DNA from: Acephala macrosclerotiorum
Taxonomy: Eukaryota; Ascomycota; Leotiomycetes; Helotiales; Mollisiaceae
Assembly: GCA_014904845.1 (NCBI GenBank)
Contig: MU119414.1
Span: forward strand, 33,728-97,727
Direction of reading: 5' to 3'
Length of the DNA: 64,000 nt
Both the position numbers and the translations under genes were made by a program. Positions 1 through 11,449 of this stretch are shown here, one piece after another (within the stretch, counting starts at the first letter, position 1; the number at the start of each line of letters is the position of its first letter). The notes beneath the pieces are model-generated. The model was not told the DNA's origin, ran no database searches, and was given only the letters and a program-made list of their open reading frames with translations.

Positions 1-801
1 AATTTCAGAGAAAGAGATTTGCAGAAGAAGGAGTTGGAGCGAAAGGAACTCGAAAGCCTTTTGAGAACCAAGCGCCAGGAGTTTGATAATGCGAATAAGA
101 AGGATGACATCGCTAAATCTGCGATCGAAGAGCGAATACGAGCTAAAAGAGAGCGGGAGCGGCAAGAGAAGGAGAGATTAGAAAGAGAAGAGTTACAAAG
201 AGCTTGGAAGGCGAAGTTGGAGAAGATGCAAAGGGAAGCAGCAAGAGCAGAAAGAGAGAGGACCGAGCGGCAAGAGAAGGAGAGAATGGAGAGAGAAGAA
301 ATGCAAAGAGTTTGGAAAGAGCAGTTCGAGAAGAGGCGTAAGGAAGCAGCAAGAGCAGCAAGAGAGAGGGCTGAGTTGCAAGAAAAACAGGCGACAGAAC
401 GGAAGAAGAGAGAACAGGCAGAAGAGGCTGCTAGAAAGGAACGAGCTGAGGAGATTCGAAAGAGGCAAGAAGCTGCGAGGGCTTCCGAGGCCTTCCAAGG
501 TAATCGAAAGGGGCAAGAACAACCCGTGAGGTCTTTCGCTGGAGCAAGAAGCCCAAAGCATTTCTCCGAGTTCAACACGAGTACCCCTTCGATTTCAACA
601 ACCAGATCAGCGAAGGAAACCAAACCCACAAAGGCAACTTGCCGTCATGATGCCTGGTGGCCCAAACTAGAGGGACGCAGGGTTTGTGAGAAGTGTTCAA
701 TTACTTATGGTTATTTGCTGCAGTGCCCGAAATGCGAAGTGAAAACATGCGCGAGCTGCCAGCAGACCCTACGACCACCGAGAAGGAACCGAAAGAAGTG
801 A
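1..801 (+). CDS. C-terminal part of a coiled-coil, probably DnaJ-type, protein (5' end outside window)
   Basis: The frame is open to base 1 with no credible start, so this is the 3' part of a longer gene ending at TGA 799-801. The first ~160 residues are almost pure charged helix (E, K, R, Q) and should form a long coiled coil, including a 36-residue duplication. After a Ser/Thr/Pro-rich linker the last ~55 residues carry a small zinc-binding module: C-H-D-x-W-W-P-K-x-x-G-R, C-x-x-C, then L-L-Q-C-P-x-C and C-x-x-C, followed by a basic tail. From memory this module closes many fungal J-domain proteins of unknown role. The J domain itself would lie upstream and cannot be seen. A general zinc-ribbon coiled-coil protein is the alternative. 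Confidence 0.6.
   Translation, partial: NFRERDLQKKELERKELESLLRTKRQEFDNANKKDDIAKSAIEERIRAKRERERQEKERLEREELQRAWKAKLEKMQREAARAERERTERQEKERMEREEMQRVWKEQFEKRRKEAARAARERAELQEKQATERKKREQAEEAARKERAEEIRKRQEAARASEAFQGNRKGQEQPVRSFAGARSPKHFSEFNTSTPSISTTRSAKETKPTKATCRHDAWWPKLEGRRVCEKCSITYGYLLQCPKCEVKTCASCQQTLRPPRRNRKK
157..372 (+). repeat. in-frame tandem duplication of a 108-base (36-residue) coiled-coil unit
   Basis: The stretch beginning CGGCAAGAGAAGGAGAGA near base 160 recurs near base 268, an offset of 108 bases. Both encode ERQEKER-L/M-EREE-L/M-QR followed by a W-K and a Q/K-rich helix. The copies differ at several sites, so the duplication is not recent. It keeps the frame and lengthens the coil. 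Confidence 0.75.
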
Positions 802-1113
802 TATCTGACTAATTATATGAGCCAACTTTGGGGTGTAGTCTGAGGTTCGCGATGTGTTGTCTAGTACCTCCGAGCAATATTCTCTGCTTGTGAAACGATT
901 GAAAGGAGTTGGAAGAGTTAAATTGGTTTTAGGATGAGTGAAAGAGAATCCATGTTTCATACTACAGGTATCTATTCGATCGAAGAGATAAGATGAGTAG
1001 CTTGCAATTTGCCGAGCAATTTCCAATGTCTAGCGTTTCGGTGGGGGGCGGGGGGCAGGACTTCAAAGCTGAGGTTAACTCGGATTTGAATTCAAAGAGT
1101 ATTTATTTCTTAG
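802..1113. other. intergenic stretch, no gene seen
   Basis: All frames contain stops. The only distinctive feature is a G-rich run near 1041-1056. It separates the partial gene from a decayed exon copy. Confidence 0.5.
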
Positions 1114-1313
1114 TTTACACGTCGAAGGAGAAGATAAAACAGTCGTCAACGCAATGAATATCAAATTGTGAATTTTGGAAAGGAAGTAAATAAATTCAAA
1201 GCGAGGTCATAAAGTTCGATGAGGAAGAAAAAATCATAGACTATTTGCTATATTATTATTCTACAGCCATAAATGAAGTCTTCGCCAGGAAGACTGCTGA
1301 AAAGGAGGCTTAA
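1114..1313 (+). pseudogene. decayed copy of exon 2 of an NTF2-like gene
   Basis: Starting right after a TTCTTAG that could be an intron acceptor, this stretch translates to HVEGEDKTVVNAMNIKL, then stops and shifted pieces that end with YLLYY, EVFARKTAEKEA and TAA at 1311-1313. The intact gene at 10803-11302 has the matching order in its second exon: HVEGEDGTIVNAMDNKL, YLLYC, EVFARKAAQKES. The match begins exactly at the exon boundary and I see no copy of exon 1 upstream. Lesions include TTG-TGA and TAA stops and at least one indel. This is a dead paralogue or the remains of an old segmental duplication, not a functional gene. Confidence 0.75.
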
Positions 1314-1619
1314 ATGATGAAAATCGTAGCTAGGACCGTATTTACACCCTAGGAGAGGAAAAAGGGGTCCAGAAGAATGTCATAGTTCTTCTATGCCGCC
1401 TTTCTAATACCTTTCTCTGTCGTGGGAAGGAGTGTTGCTTGTCGTTTCAACACCCAGTCGCTAGCCTTTTGTCTGCTTCTTTGTCTGCTTCTCCTCGTCC
1501 ACAGATTCCAGCAGAGAATGACAATGTTTATCAATGGGGCGGCCACGACAAAGTAAACCTATAACGACTTGATGATTCCGTCACCGAGAGCGGCATACCA
1601 GTCGAAGACAAAGTGATTA
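1314..1619. other. intergenic stretch of normal composition, no gene seen
   Basis: No reading frame of useful length on either strand. Composition is ordinary until the sharp switch into the AT-rich block at about 1620. Confidence 0.45.
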
Positions 1620-2790
1620 TTAAACTAATCAACTTTTAATTATTCGAGTAAAATAAATAATTGAATAATTAATAATAAGAATAATCGCTAAATAATTTAA
1701 ATGATTTATTGATTAATTACTAATTAATTCCAGTAAAACTAAAAATATATAAAATCGAACTTTTTAATTTTAAATTATTTTTAATATTAAAAAGAGTAAT
1801 TTTTAAATATTTTTAATATATAAAATAATAAATATAAAAAAATTAAAATTATTTAAATTATATAATATTATTATATAAATAATTAAAAATAACTTTTTAT
1901 ATAATTTTATAATAATTCGTAATATAATTCGTTCGATTTATTTAATTATTATAAGTTTTTAAAATAAATTTTTTTTATTCGATATATATTTTATTTTATA
2001 AGTTTTATAAAAACGTTTTTATCGAAAATTATAAATTTTTTAATTTTATTAATTTATTTTTATTTTAAATTTCAAATTAAAAGTTTTTAATTTAAACGTT
2101 TTATAAGTATTTAAAATTAAAACAATTATTAAAATAAAATAATTTTAAATTTTATCGAGTAATAAAAATTTATAAATTAATAAATTTTTTAATATTTAAA
2201 ATAAAAACGTATTTTTAATAAAACTTTATATTAAAGAAAAACTTTTTAAAAATTTTATTTTTATATTTAATTATTACGATCGATTTATTTAATATATAAT
2301 TTTAAAAAAAACTTTTTTAAAACTTTTTTCGAGAATTGTATAATCGTAAAATAAATTTAATATTTAAATAAAAACGTATTTAAAAAGTTTTAATATTTCT
2401 TATAAAATTTATTATTTTAACTCGTTTGATTTTGACCAATTAAAAGTTTTTTATTAAGTTTTTCTACTTCGATTCTTTATTAAAATATTATAGTAAAATA
2501 TTAAAATTTTAATTATTAGTATTAATATTAATTAATTAATTTAATAATTATTTTAGTCGAAAAATATTATTCTAAAAAAAACTAATTATTTATTATTAGT
2601 TTTTTTATTTTCGTTTTATATAAAAATAAAATAAAGAATTATTTTACGCAAATAAATATAAAAAAAAACTTCGAGTATTATTATAGTAATAATTTTTATT
2701 AATAAACTATTTTAAAAAATAACTTTTGTAATTTTATAATAATTGATCGCTAAATATATTAAAATCTAATAGTAATAAATACTTTTTTAT
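1620..2790. repeat. AT-rich block, RIP-degraded repeat (repeat A, copy 1)
   Basis: About 1.2 kb that is nearly all A and T with abrupt edges. The remaining C is mostly in CG or CT and very rarely in CA, the pattern expected when RIP turns CpA into TpA. The part at about 1975-2240 matches the block at about 63720-63910 in the same orientation: both have TATATTTTATTTTATAA, TTTTATAAAAACGTTTTTAT, AAATTAATAAATTTTTTAA and AAAATAAAAACGTATTT in the same order. These are two relics of one repeat. No coding sequence survives. Confidence 0.75.
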
Positions 2791-3100
2791 TTCATTGAAA
2801 ACGTGGCAAACAGTTATTTTTACAAACTCTATAAGTGAGTGTAGCAGTCGGTTGAAAGATCACGTGAAAATCAAAGAACATTTAAACAAAGAATTACAAC
2901 GAATTTATTCACGATTTCCGAGGTAATAATAAATATAAATCTTTACAAGATTTAATAACTTGTTATAATTTTAAGAATGTTTTGTTCATTCCTACCGGCA
3001 TGGGTATTCTTCGACGCAATCACGGGATAGTCACCCTGCAACGACCTCCCGTTTTAACTCGCACTTTCAAAGTTAGACACTTGTTTAGAAATTATAATAT
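2791..3100. other. stretch between AT block and broken gene, nothing identified
   Basis: Composition returns to normal from about 2990. No ORF or RNA-like structure was recognised. Confidence 0.4.
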
Positions 3101-3590
3101 TCAATAGCCATTTCTGTGAGGTTCGAATTTATATCGGGTGATCAAAGGCAAAGAATGCTTGGGAAACGCGTTAGGCGTGAAGTCTTTCCATGCCTTTGCA
3201 AGTTCGGCATAAGGTGGAATATGTTTTGCGAGTTGCAGTAAAACTTCCAGTCTCCAATCAAAATATTGCTTGATACGAACTTCAACAATAAAAGCGCGGT
3301 TGTGCTCTCTTTTAATAGATGCTAAGATGGAATTTCTCAAGCCATGCTCTCGAAGTTAGACTTTATCGTTGTATAAATCGTGCTTGCTGAATGACCGCAG
3401 GTTCAAATTCATTCTTATATATACGAAGTCTAGCATTCACAATTCGATCTTCCGTTTCCACCATATTCTGGAACTGTTCGTCCGAAATACCACGTACACT
3501 CTGGGTCGGCTCTACAAATTCCCAGGGTCTCGTCTTCGACCGTCACATCCACGAGACTTTTGACTGCATATTTGTGAGACCCCTGACAGT
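3101..3590 (-). pseudogene. unidentified broken gene
   Basis: Two coding-like segments lie end to end on the minus strand in different frames. The upstream one (about 3537-3366) reads RPWEFVEPTQSVRGISDEQF and continues through MVETEDRIVNARLRIYKNEF to a stop. The downstream one (3340-3101) reads IKREHNRAFIVEVRIKQYFD and continues through LAKHIPPYAELAKAWKDF to a stop. A TGA and a frameshift separate them from a start codon and from each other. Codon use looks coding, but I recognise no domain. It borders an AT-rich block, which fits decay. An unrecognised intron could explain the frame change, but no good GT-AG pair is present. Confidence 0.4.
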
Positions 3591-3600
3591 CAACGGCGTG

Positions 3601-4354
3601 TAATCTATGAATATTACTAACAGCTTCAGAGACCTGTCAATCGAAATCTACTAGAGATGGATAACCCTTATCATGGTGGCAGAAGTGTGGCGTCTGTTAT
3701 CAAGTATATACTTCCCCAATCTGTCAAAAAAAAAAAAATTTAACTGCCTCGCCCTGGCTTGCTCTCATTTATTCATGAAATCTGGCGCTATGTGGGCACG
3801 AACGTTGCTGATTGCCGAGTTGGGATAGGGATCCTGCAGCGCCAGCCGGTCAGGCTCCAATGCTGTTCCATTACATAGATGGGCGAGCAACAGTGGCGGA
3901 GAGGCTCGCAAACAATCTGCAAGCCACATCGCTGAAGCAGAATGAGAGAACCATGGGAAGGCTACTAAAAGATCTTGACATCGTCCTGACAGGTCGTGGT
4001 AGAAGCTAGGGGAGAAAGGGAAGGTGAAGGGTGGCAACGAAGGATACATAGGTAAAAACAGAGAATACATTGCAACAGTTAGCCCACCATTTGTAAAGTA
4101 CGGCTTGGGGTTTGAGACATATAGAAATAATGCGGGTCTGGAACAACTTCCTCAACTCAATGTTCACATACAAAGGTTTGCTCACCACATTGCACTTTTA
4201 GGTTGGCATGATGATACTAGCAACGAAAGTTCATTGCTAGCCTTATCCCAGTTGAAAGAGTGTGTCAAAATATCAATGCGACACTGTCTTAGAGTTAGAC
4301 TCGAGAAACCTGCCCTGACTCGCTGTTGCGAGATGATCCTTATAGACTTCCAAA
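3601..4354. other. intergenic stretch downstream of the NLR gene
   Basis: Contains an A-run near 3726-3738. An ORF on the plus strand (4024-4500) overlaps the 3' end of the NLR gene and has no recognisable features, so I do not call it. Confidence 0.45.
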
Positions 4355-7300
4355 TCACTGCTTCCCACGTGCTCCGCTTGCGCTCGAACCTTGCTGCAGG
4401 GCAGCACCAGGGACCGAGGCATGACTGGCTTCAAATCCTGTCAGAAATTCATCGATATCAATGTCCCCTTGGATGCTGGTCTGAGATGCCACTGTCGTAG
4501 GACCAGAGCGTTCAGTATGGTCACCTCCAAATTCAGTCTGGAGATCGGCCGACGGTTGGTGAAATGAGATACCGCCCCCATTAGTCATGCTTGACGAACC
4601 AGAGTAGAACCCAGAATCAGGTTGAGAGCTCAGCTGCTGGGGGAACCAGGGTGTTGACATTTGAGGTAATGGTGACCATTCGAAATTGAAGGACGAGTCG
4701 CCGAGCGCGAGTGGTTGGTATACTGGAAGCCCACCCCTAGTCGTAATGTTTGAGTTGTCACTAGGCCCCACAAAACGGCTGGCGGCTCCAGGCACAACAG
4801 GACTCACGACTGAAGCTTGGTGATTGTCAATGAGAGCCAGAAGGGAGTCAAGGCGATCTACATCCAGTTGGGTTGGATCATTCATGATTTGAAGCATACG
4901 GCTTCTGAGGACAGGATCCTGGGCTCGAGCACGAGCGCAGGACTGATCGTAAAGCTTCTTTGACATTTTCTCTTCTTCGTAACCTAGGTTGGTGTCAGCT
5001 GTATGCTCAGTCCATGAGGTGAAAAGCGACTTGCTGGGAGAAGGAATGGACGTTATTTCCACAAGGGGAAACAGGATTCGATAAACCCCTTTCCAGTATT
5101 CCAGTTCATCGCCTTTGAATACCCTCTTAGTCGTACGAGCCTTCAATTGCTTGCGCTGCTTCTCATCGAACCCGTCGCCATAATCTCTGTCCAGATTCGC
5201 GGAACATGGTGTTGCAGCCTTGTAATGAGTAACAAGGGTTTCTGGGTCGTTGAAAATGAGGCAGCATCTCTGGCAGATATGTACAAAATGGTGTTTATAC
5301 AAGTGTTCCCTATACACCTGTTAGTGAACAGCAACCCGAGCCTTAGGGGAAAGTATTTATTTTACTTTACACGATTGACAGATGGCCACCCTTGGCCACC
5401 TTGGCCACGACAAGACTTGAGCGATCCGTACCGCTCTGGATCGTACTTGTGGTAAGGACATGCAAGCCTCAGGCCAAGTTCGCCTGAAGAGAATGATGGA
5501 TCTGGTTCTAAGATTGGCTGTTTATTGGGCTCGTTCCCAGAACCTCCCAGCCCACGACCAGTTCCAGATTCCTCATCATTGCGATTTCTCTTCTTGGATC
5601 CTGTGTCTGCATTGTCGCTCGTTTGATTGTTCGTTCCAGACGCGGCAGATTGATCACCCGCAGATGTGGAAACAGGACTTGCGGTTGAAGAGGGACAGGA
5701 GCGGGGAGAAGACCAGTTCGTGTTGCCAAGTTGTCCCAGAAGGGAGGAAGCAACTCGCGAGGGCCAAGAGAAGGAAGTGTCTAACGATATGCCTCTTGAT
5801 GTTGAGCTCTGTAGGTTGGCTCCACGCTCAAGAAGCTCTTCCGCGGTATCAATATGACCACCCGCAGTTGCGTAGTACAGGGCTGTATGGCCTGTGCATG
5901 AATTGACAATGTTGGGGTCAGCGCCAGAAGCGAGGAGCAAGCACACCGTCGCCACGTTGCCGTTTCTCGCAGCGTGGTGAAGTGCGGCCAAACCGTACCA
6001 GTTGTCAGTTGAGTTTGGATTTGCTCCTTTGCTTAGAAGTAACTTCAATGCCGTTTCATAGCCTCTTGCGGCTACAAGGTGGAGAGCGGTGCTTCCACCA
6101 AAGTGATCATTAACCTCGGCTCCTTCTCGGAGGAGCATGTCAATCACTTTCGCGTTGCCTCGCGAAGCCGCCCATGCCAATGGCGAGAGCCCATGGCGAA
6201 GATCCCTAGATGCGGTGTTGGCACCTGCCTCAAGTAAAAGTTTGACAAGGGTTAGATCCCCCTTCTCAGACGCAACTGACAGTGGGGTACGCCCGACTGC
6301 ATCCTGGATATCCCAATGCTTAGACTGGTTCGCGTCACGAATGGCTAGGGCTAGGCTGTGAAGGCCAAAAGCCGCGGATATGTGGAGGGGTGTCCATCCC
6401 CAATAGGCGGATAGCTTTCCATAGCCCAAGCTTTGCTGATGCAAATGCGCCCAATGTCCCAGGACATTTGTTGACGGCCAACTCAATACCTTAAGTAGAT
6501 TGGTGTGAGATAGGTTGGGACTGTCTGCCAGCCTTGCATGTTCATGCCAGTGCTTCATGGCGTATCCTAAAAATCCGTCCGCTTCTCTGTCGCTTGACTT
6601 GTGTTCTCTGCGACTGATATCTGCGTCGATCGAAAGGTATAAGGCACATGTCTCGGCAAGATGAAGGTTGGACAATTTACTGTAGTCGTGCTTCTGCTTG
6701 GCCTTCCAGCGAGTTTCTTTTAGATAATCTAGAGCTGAACGATGAACAAACTGAATCGTCGGTCCTGGCTCGTGCAATTCAATGAGGCCCCAACAACGAT
6801 CGACAAGCCAGCTCTTATCGACCACAGGAGGCGCTCGTTCTCTATTGAACGAAGCATACGAGCCCTCGCTGCATAATTCTTGCAACGCTTGGCCAGCTCC
6901 AAGAGCATGGCACATCTCGTCGACCGAAAGTGGTCGCTTGGCGAATGAAGACCATCTCAGTACTTCGTCCGCCAAGTTGGGCGTGCCAAGCTGCTCATAA
7001 TAGAATCGATCAAGGACCATGCTATACAGGTCGTTCAAATCTTCGGGGAAATCCAACAAGAAAAGTTTAGAGGTCTCAAGAGTATCTTCGGTATGCAGAA
7101 GCGACTCCACAACAAGTTTCACCCAGAGAAACACCCCATGTGCTTTTTCGAAGATGGTGTTCTGAATGTCGTTGATGATCAACTCTTCGTGCTTCCGTTT
7201 CAGAAATCGAGGAGCCCGGGAAATGCGTGACTCAACATATTGCCTGATATCCTGGGCGTTCTCAGCCTCGAGAATGATCTTTTGATGCCATGGACGACGG

Positions 7301-9022
7301 ATTGATTCCATATATCGATGAGGTCGACTAGTGATACAGATTTTTACTGGATGCTCCGGTATCTCGGAATTGACGGAAGCGAGACGGCTCAGGAGAGATA
7401 AAACTCCAGCCGAATTTTCATCTGGGCACTCGTCAAGGGCATCGATGAAGAGGCACAGCCGGTGTTTTTTCGAAAAGCTCATCAAGGACTTTTCGAACAG
7501 GCCAGGGAGATTCTTAGATATCCATGGACTCCACATGCCACGAGACTCATCCGGTTTGGTGTAGCAGTCACGGCGTTGTGAGAGCAAAGGTCCGAACTCG
7601 GACATCGCACTTGGCATCTGCGATAGAATCTGAAAGATGAGCGATCGGAGGAGGGCGCCAGCCGTTGTGTTGGCACGATCTCGAGACCAATCGAAGTAAA
7701 AATACGCGACAGTGGTTTGCGGAATCTCGAAAGTATCGTTATTCAGCCTGTCTATAAGATAGCTGCAAAGGACGCTTTTGCCTGAGCCCGTTCGGCCGCA
7801 AATCCAGAAAAGAGAATTGTTGCAGCTTTCCTTCCATGACTTGTAGACCTGGTGTTGGAACAACCACCCGTAAGTATTGGTGGCTGCTGGGCTTACACGA
7901 CGGCGGCTGTAGTCGATATCAACCTTAAGCCAGTCGAGAAGTTCTATTGAATTGTTAGTTCTTGAGCAATTATGGGCCTTCTTCTAGTAGACACTGACTC
8001 TGGAAGCCCTCTGAATTCTGCACAATTCGCGATTTAAGCTCTGTACGGAGTGTATGGGAGAGCTTTTTCAGTTCACCCACTACCCTCTGGTACTTCGGTT
8101 CGCGCGGATCGCTGAACTTGCAGAGATCCTTTATACTTGTTAATATGCACGACTCTAACAAGGTGTCGTATCAGACCCTACCTCGTGATTCGCGCGGATT
8201 GGAAGGTGCGTGATCCAGGTCGAGATCGGGTGGTCTTCATCTACAACCTAATCCAGTCAGAGCATTCAACCTCGCAAGACGTGGGGTTTTACATACCAGG
8301 CCAAATTCAGGACTCGGGAGCTCTTCAAAGAATGAGATAATCTGGAATCTGGGAACCTCTCGGGTATGAAATTCCCGGAACGCCTCTTGAAGTTGTCCAA
8401 GTTGCGAAGATAGCTGACCGAAATGAAAGTTTCCAGAGCTCAATTTGCGTCTCCCAGTCCCGATAGATACGCAATACTGAATTACCCTGTCAATATCGCC
8501 TGAGCTCCCACGATAAGGTGTTCCGAAGAATACAATACCGGCGGTAGAATCAACGACCTCGCGGCGATTGTCCTCCAAGCTGGCGGAGGCGAGCAGCAAT
8601 GCTTGCTTAACGACGAAGCCGCCCAAACTGTGTGCGACGAAGATCAGTTTTCGATTTTTCTGCTCGAACCGTGATAAGCTAGGCATTGGAGATTCTGGAA
8701 GAGGAGCTGGACTCACCTTTGAATTGCGGTCACGATCTTCTATCACAGATCCTAGTAGGTCTTCGCCGACCGACGAGAAGCTCAGCGACGCAGTGAGATC
8801 TTCCAAGCTGAATTGATACCCGAATGTAAGGACCCTGATCTTAGGGAGACTTCTGGGCAGAAGATCTCGTGGCCAGAAGACGCCAGACTCCTGTGATGTC
8901 CACGTGCTGCTGGAATCACCGTTTAGTCCATGAACGAAAACAACATCGAAATCGCTACTCTCATAATCGGCTTCGGAAGCCTCTGCCTCATGGATTAGGC
9001 TTAGACCCCAGTGTGATGCCAT
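4355..9022 (-). CDS. NLR protein: serine esterase-like domain, NACHT NTPase, ankyrin repeats, C2H2-type tail
   Basis: Exons (minus strand): 9022-8297, 8247-8182, 8128-7999, 7943-5371, 5317-4355. The introns are 49, 53, 55 and 53 bases, all GT-AG, and phases join to an uninterrupted 1485-residue protein. Residues 1-264 are an alpha/beta-hydrolase of the type found at the N-terminus of fungal NLRs (SesB-like): VFVHGLNGD at 28-36, nucleophile Ser132 in AHSLGG, FFGTPYRG, and a late RANHE with candidate His263. Residues ~308-335 are the linker common before NACHT. Walker A GRTGSGKS is at 357-364, Walker B LFIDALDE at ~472-479, and ITSRP follows. Five or six ankyrin repeats span about 823-1019. A low-complexity region precedes a Cys/His-rich tail (ACPYHKYDPERY, CQRCCLIF, H-x6-PC). 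Such proteins detect non-self or pathogen cues and trigger cell death through the N-terminal effector. The ligand is unknown. Intact P-loop and esterase Ser suggest function. Confidence 0.85.
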
Positions 9023-10802
9023 CGGGAAGACCTACGTGCGTGTCAGGATTCCGGCAGGCGAGGTATAGACACGGGATGGGTGGGAAATATACCGCCCACT
9101 TGAGTGAACCCCAGTCTGTGTTAAGATGGCAAGAGTTTGATGTGTATCAAAAATGCTCCAGAAAAACCTTCGAAGCGCCTAAGCCCTGAAAAATGGCATC
9201 TCCAGGGATTTTATGAAAAGCTGCGATGGGCGATTTCATGTGTGAAAGGGTTTTGCGACCGTCGCACAACTCCCTTGTGCAAAACCGGTGAATGTCTGAC
9301 GGCATTTTAGTTCTGTCGCCCGGCTGCTGTGGGTATTGCGAGGCTCGCAAAACTCCTCCCACACAAAACGGGCCTCGAGTGGTGCTTAGCCTCACTCGCC
9401 CTGCTTTTACGGCGGCGCCACCAAGGCACATTGCACTCGGTGGAGAGGCCATACTGCGGCTACTAACATGTCCCAATCGCACTGGGTTTGAGACTTTCGA
9501 TCGCATTGTGTTGAGACATACTTAGTTCGGTGAGGAAAAACAATATAGTCACCTTGGTTAAGTTCCCGTGATTGCAGATTCACCGCCAAAATTTATATAA
9601 ATCACTTGAGAATTTGCCCACATTATCACCTAAATATAAGAGATCTGACTTGGCAAATCTTTTGATTGAAGCATTATTCGTATTCTAATTAATTTGCATT
9701 AGAATAATAAGTAAATATCTGATAAATTTGCGATTATAAATAAAGAAATTAAATAAAATAACGTAATTTACTAATAAACTTGCTCGAAATGCTTTAGGTT
9801 TTTATTAAGATTTTTAAAAAGTAATTGCAATAATGCGCCGCGAAGAATAACGCGAATTTTAATGTAAAAACAACAAATTACCGGGAATTTATACCAGGGA
9901 TTGCATCACTTGTACGCAATCGCCACTGGCGTCTCCAATCAACAACCAAAAACGCGTAAAATCGACAAAAAAAATAGAATTGCAGCCAAGAATTCCGAGA
10001 CGCTTGATCACAGTAAAATTGATTTATGGATCGTGCGTGAGATGCGGCATATGAAGTAATTGGGCATTAAAAAGCAATGTTGATGAATAGGTTGTGTCGA
10101 AATGTGATTGGAAAGGAAAAGGAATCTCCCACACAGAAAAACATTCACTTTCGCGACACGCACTACCTTAACGAGATCAGGCTGGTGGGTTTTTCCAACA
10201 CGTGACGCTAGGTAGAAGAAATATTGAAAGTCATCAACTATACAATTGCAGTCTATTTCTCAGACTTACCCAATCTCAACTTGAATTTAGGCTCGAGGGA
10301 TACTGATTGATCAAAGGGAAGTCAACAGGGTCATGTGACTAGACTCGACCAGAGATGTCCGGGTGTTTAGGAAGCCGAGGCGAAATATAGACTTCATCTA
10401 TTTGACCTCGTGGTACTCGAGTCACGAAGATGCAGCTTAAAGACACGAGCCGAGACGTGATAAAGAGCGAGAAATCGAACGCGAACAAAGAAGTGCGACC
10501 CGGTCTCGCTTCAAAAAGGGGAAGTGCGAGCCGGACTGAAAGTGGCTCCTCTGCATCCAATCAAAACTTGGAATGAGCAGCTACTGAAGAGAACCAGGAA
10601 ATAAAGATTAACACCGAGTTCAGCAGATTAAGCTCAAGAGTATAAAGATGAGACAAATTGGAGAGTGTCTGATTGCTTCAAGCAAGTGTTCACACCTCGA
10701 ACATTCATTCGATCTCAACTCTCACCTGAGACCGAACCCCTCTAAAAGCACACCAAACGTCAAGCAAAAATATACCCTTACTCCCAACGGACCCCTTTCA
10801 AG
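9023..10802. other. intergenic stretch between NLR and NTF2-like gene
   Basis: No convincing gene. 9600-9850 is moderately AT-rich but far less than the RIP blocks. ORFs at 9147-9525 lack codon bias or motifs and overlap each other on both strands. The last ~200 bases before 10803, with CT-rich runs and AAGATGG at the start codon, are probably the promoter and leader of the NTF2-like gene. Confidence 0.45.
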
Positions 10803-11302
10803 ATGGCAACATCAAAGAACAATGAGAAACTTGAACTCCTCTGGACATACATGTATGCCCTCACGAAAGACACCCCCCTCTCAACACTCAACGAGATCGC
10901 GGCTCTGTACGCACCTACTGGCCAGTTCTACTTGAACGGCATGACACAACCGCCTGCAACTTCTCATTCCGAACTCATCAGCACAATCCAGACTTTGGCG
11001 ACCTATTGGAAGATGGCGGAGCGGAAAGTTGTGAGCACCCCGCATCCAAATTCCCTTCCCAAAATGTCCAAAAAACGTGCACTAACACGCATCAGGTATC
11101 TCATGTCGAGGGAGAAGACGGAACAATTGTGAACGCGATGGACAACAAATTGTTGATTCTAGGCGAGGAGGTGCCTGGATTTGGGGAATGTGAAGTGGTG
11201 AAATTCAATGCGGAGGGGAAGATTAGCGAGTACCTGCTGTATTGTGACTCTGGTGCTGTCAAGGAGGTTTTTGCGAGGAAAGCTGCTCAAAAGGAAAGTT
11301 GA
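10803..11302 (+). CDS. small NTF2-like / SnoaL-like protein
   Basis: Two exons, 10803-11030 and 11096-11302, joined by a 65-base GT-AG intron (GTGAGC...CATCAG), give 144 residues. The order is what an NTF2-like cone fold shows: N-terminal helices (LELLWTYMYALTK), a loop with LYAPTGQFYLNG, a helix, then strands VVSHVEGEDGTIVNAMDN, CEVVKFNAEGKISEYLLYCD and a C-terminal helix. It has no signal peptide, so it is likely cytosolic. NTF2-like folds bind small ligands or act as cyclases, dehydratases or isomerases in secondary metabolism; I cannot assign a reaction. It sits beside a broken methyltransferase and a broken P450, which could be remnants of one pathway. A decayed copy of its second exon lies at 1114-1313. 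Confidence 0.65.
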
Positions 11303-11449
11303 TAACAGGGAGGAGCTTCAATCAAAGGAAGTTTGAGGTAGATAAGATCATTCCTCACAACGGCTTTTGAACTCAGAGTACATATCTGAATCAAGAGTTA
11401 GTACTGGAGCTGAAGGGGAGAGGAAAAGGTGAAGGTGAATGGCAAGAGG
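11303..11449. other. short gap between NTF2-like gene and methyltransferase pseudogene
   Basis: The two converge here. No terminator-like structure was identified. Confidence 0.3.

Noticed and set aside
1620..2790. Centromere or telomere-proximal sequence
   Set aside because: No telomeric TTAGGG arrays or tandem satellite structure; RIP-degraded dispersed repeat explains the composition.
4024..4500. 158-codon plus-strand ORF
   Set aside because: It overlaps the coding end of the NLR gene on the other strand, has no motif, and the N-terminal part looks like random sequence.
10339..10560. 73-codon minus ORF
   Set aside because: No motif, no plausible promoter, and composition like the surrounding non-coding DNA.
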